Below are positions 4,279 to 5,779 of a stretch of DNA of 5,779 bases, in pieces (the first letter of the stretch is position 1; each line of letters opens with the position of its first letter). This DNA comes from Luminiphilus sp. (GTDB lineage: Bacteria; Pseudomonadota; Gammaproteobacteria; Pseudomonadales; Halieaceae), in contig JAQXEB010000236.1 in NCBI GenBank assembly GCA_029251065.1, forward strand, positions 1-5,779, written 5' to 3'. Made by a program: the position numbers and the translations under genes. The notes below the pieces were generated by a model. That model saw only the letters and a list, made by a program, of their open reading frames with translations. It had not been told where the DNA came from and searched no databases.

Positions 4279-5779
4279 CTTCTAACAAATCACCAAAGAA
4301 AATGCCGTTGACTAGAAGTCGTTGTGTACCCCACCAAAATGCCCTGAACGTTGGACTGTCCAGAGAGAGCACAACTGCGCCCGCACCGCGTTGATCCACA
4401 ATCAGTCCGGCTGAATTGGCAACGACGCCTTGGTTCTCGCTCGACATATAACCTGAGAGCAAGGGTGTGTTGGTGTATGCAAGCGGGGTCGAGTAGGGAT
4501 TCGCCGAGTGATTCATGAAGCGATTCGACGTTCTGAACACGGGCAACTGCGACGACTCGTAGCCAAAACCGAGCGGGTGGGTCACGTCCAATTCGCCTTG
4601 TAAAATAGCACCCCGGACGAGGGTGAACGCGTATTCGTCAGAGGCGGTACCGAAGGGCTTTCGTTTTGGAGGGGACAGCTCCTCCGCTGTTGCGTTGGCG
4701 CCGTCCTTGACCGTATCTTGCCCAGCGGTTTTGGCTGCTTGCGCGCTTGTTGTTCGCCAAGTGACGTTGGTCAGACCCTGATCAGCGGCCCAGGCAACGG
4801 TGGATTCGCCTTGCGCCCAAAGCACGCCACCTTGATTTATAAACGTTTCGAGTTTTTGCGTCATGCTCGATGCGCGAAGTGGTGACGCCATAATCACATG
4901 GCTGTAGTCACCGAGGCTCACTCGACTTAACCGGTGGCTGTCCACCATGGTGACCGGCATGCCGACACGCGTGTCTAACAAATGCCATATTTCGCCGATG
5001 TTGTACGCTGAGGTGTCGGGTCCTGTCACCAACAGCACTTTGGGAAGCGAGAGGACAGTGAAAGCGCGACTTCCCAAGTCGATGCCCTCTGGCGTGTAGC
5101 TGCTGGTTGCTGCGTAGACCGCGATGCCCTCGGCCTTGGCCGTCGTTAAGCGATTGATGACTGCATCAGAAATATTTTCCTGAAGCTCAGGCGCAACGAA
5201 CAGCGTACCGTGTGCAAAGTTCACCGCGCCTTCTTTGGCGGTGAGTGCGGTGAATGTCGCTTCGGCAACCCGAACGTTGGCGCCGATCTCAAGTAAGTCG
5301 TAGAGAAGGGCGGGGCTTGCTGAATCACGCCAGTCGATTAAATAACCGACTGCAGACGGTGCTAACCCAGTCATTTGATCCAAGTCGCGCTCAGCCCAGG
5401 GCTCAGTCGCTGCACGTCGCACGGCAGACCGCGTATGCGTGAGGTTAAACGCCCACGGCAGTGTCCAGGTCGAGACGTCATAGAATACGTTCTCTTCAAA
5501 TTCTAACTGCGCTCGCCACAGTGTCTCGAGGTAGGTCGACTGAGGTTGGTCAAGCGGAATTGCAACCGTCTCGCCCGCACGGTAGGTGTGACCGTCCACT
5601 GTCATGTCAGAGGCGAGCGCTTCAACGGTGATCTGGTGCCCCTTGAGTACTCGCACAAATTCCGCGAGTCGTGTCGGGTCACCCGTTGCGCTGGCGAGGT
5701 AGTGCCCGCCTTGTTTCTTTTGATCCGTGTAAAAGTTTCGCTGGTAACTCAATAGCTCATCTTTAAGGGCGGATGTTGC
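4268..5779 (-). CDS. M14 family zinc carboxypeptidase-like protein, C-terminal part (5' end outside window)
   Basis: The last 503 residues of a large protein; the frame is open to the right edge, so the apparent TTG start at 5752 is internal. The segment with IPLDQPQ followed by FYDVSTWTLPWAFNL (about visible residues 74-113) is characteristic of long secreted M14 peptidases of about 850 residues. Next comes a glutamine-amidotransferase-like fold beginning at PKVLLVTG (about 246-253) and continuing through GEIWHLLDTR and the HVIMASPL turn. It then has a low-complexity linker (about 343-375) and a final domain ending FRAFWWGTQRLLVNGIFFGDLL. The N-terminal catalytic domain with its zinc ligands is not in view, so activity cannot be judged. 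I see no cysteine in the visible 503 residues, which fits an exported protein and means the amidotransferase-like domain lacks its usual catalytic Cys. Likely role: peptide breakdown in the periplasm or outside the cell. Confidence 0.78.
   Translation of the reverse strand, partial: ATSALKDELLSYQRNFYTDQKKQGGHYLASATGDPTRLAEFVRVLKGHQITVEALASDMTVDGHTYRAGETVAIPLDQPQSTYLETLWRAQLEFEENVFYDVSTWTLPWAFNLTHTRSAVRRAATEPWAERDLDQMTGLAPSAVGYLIDWRDSASPALLYDLLEIGANVRVAEATFTALTAKEGAVNFAHGTLFVAPELQENISDAVINRLTTAKAEGIAVYAATSSYTPEGIDLGSRAFTVLSLPKVLLVTGPDTSAYNIGEIWHLLDTRVGMPVTMVDSHRLSRVSLGDYSHVIMASPLRASSMTQKLETFINQGGVLWAQGESTVAWAADQGLTNVTWRTTSAQAAKTAGQDTVKDGANATAEELSPPKRKPFGTASDEYAFTLVRGAILQGELDVTHPLGFGYESSQLPVFRTSNRFMNHSANPYSTPLAYTNTPLLSGYMSSENQGVVANSAGLIVDQRGAGAVVLSLDSPTFRAFWWGTQRLLVNGIFFGDLLEEPR

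Noticed and set aside
5750..5752. TTG at 5752 as start of the carboxypeptidase-like gene
   Set aside because: The frame stays open upstream to the window edge and the visible part lacks the N-terminal catalytic domain, so this is an internal codon.
1..5779. A defence, mobile, secretion or biosynthetic gene system
   Set aside because: All five genes belong to metabolic or membrane families, no transposase, integrase, toxin or array repeats were seen, and gene orientations alternate, arguing against a single co-transcribed system.

Overview
The window reads as a stretch of chromosome from a moderately GC-rich marine gammaproteobacterium, most likely near the OM60/NOR5 (Halieaceae) group. The best taxonomic clue is the 579-residue isocitrate dehydrogenase. 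It matches, down to the numbering of its cofactor-selecting residues (Asp487/Leu488), the unusual NAD-dependent type II enzyme that I recall from Congregibacter litoralis. This placement is inferred from protein features only. No rRNA, tRNA, mobile element, CRISPR array or phage gene was seen.

Layout, left to right: (1) the 3' part of a plus-strand homocysteine S-methyltransferase of the betaine type (1-855, cut by the left edge); (2) after 17 bp, a convergent minus-strand short-chain dehydrogenase of the retinol dehydrogenase/WWOX-like group (873-1847); (3) an 85-bp divergent intergenic region with a perfect 12-bp palindrome, leading into a small plus-strand membrane protein of the ABA4-like family (1933-2361); (4) after 22 bp, a convergent minus-strand isocitrate dehydrogenase (2384-4123) that starts with TTG; (5) a 144-bp intergenic region full of inverted repeats; (6) the C-terminal half or more of a large minus-strand M14-type zinc carboxypeptidase-like protein (4268 to the right edge).

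These are mostly separate transcription units, not one pathway operon: methionine/betaine metabolism, a redox enzyme, a carotenoid-family membrane protein, the TCA cycle, and peptide breakdown. The one pair that may share control is the divergent dehydrogenase and ABA4-like protein.

The most interesting item is the isocitrate dehydrogenase. Its extra length comes from an internal duplication of the small/clasp domain. The two copies appear to have kept complementary active-site residues. Its leader also carries two abutting 10-bp inverted repeats just upstream of the ribosome binding site. No clear defence, secretion or otherwise novel multi-gene system is visible.
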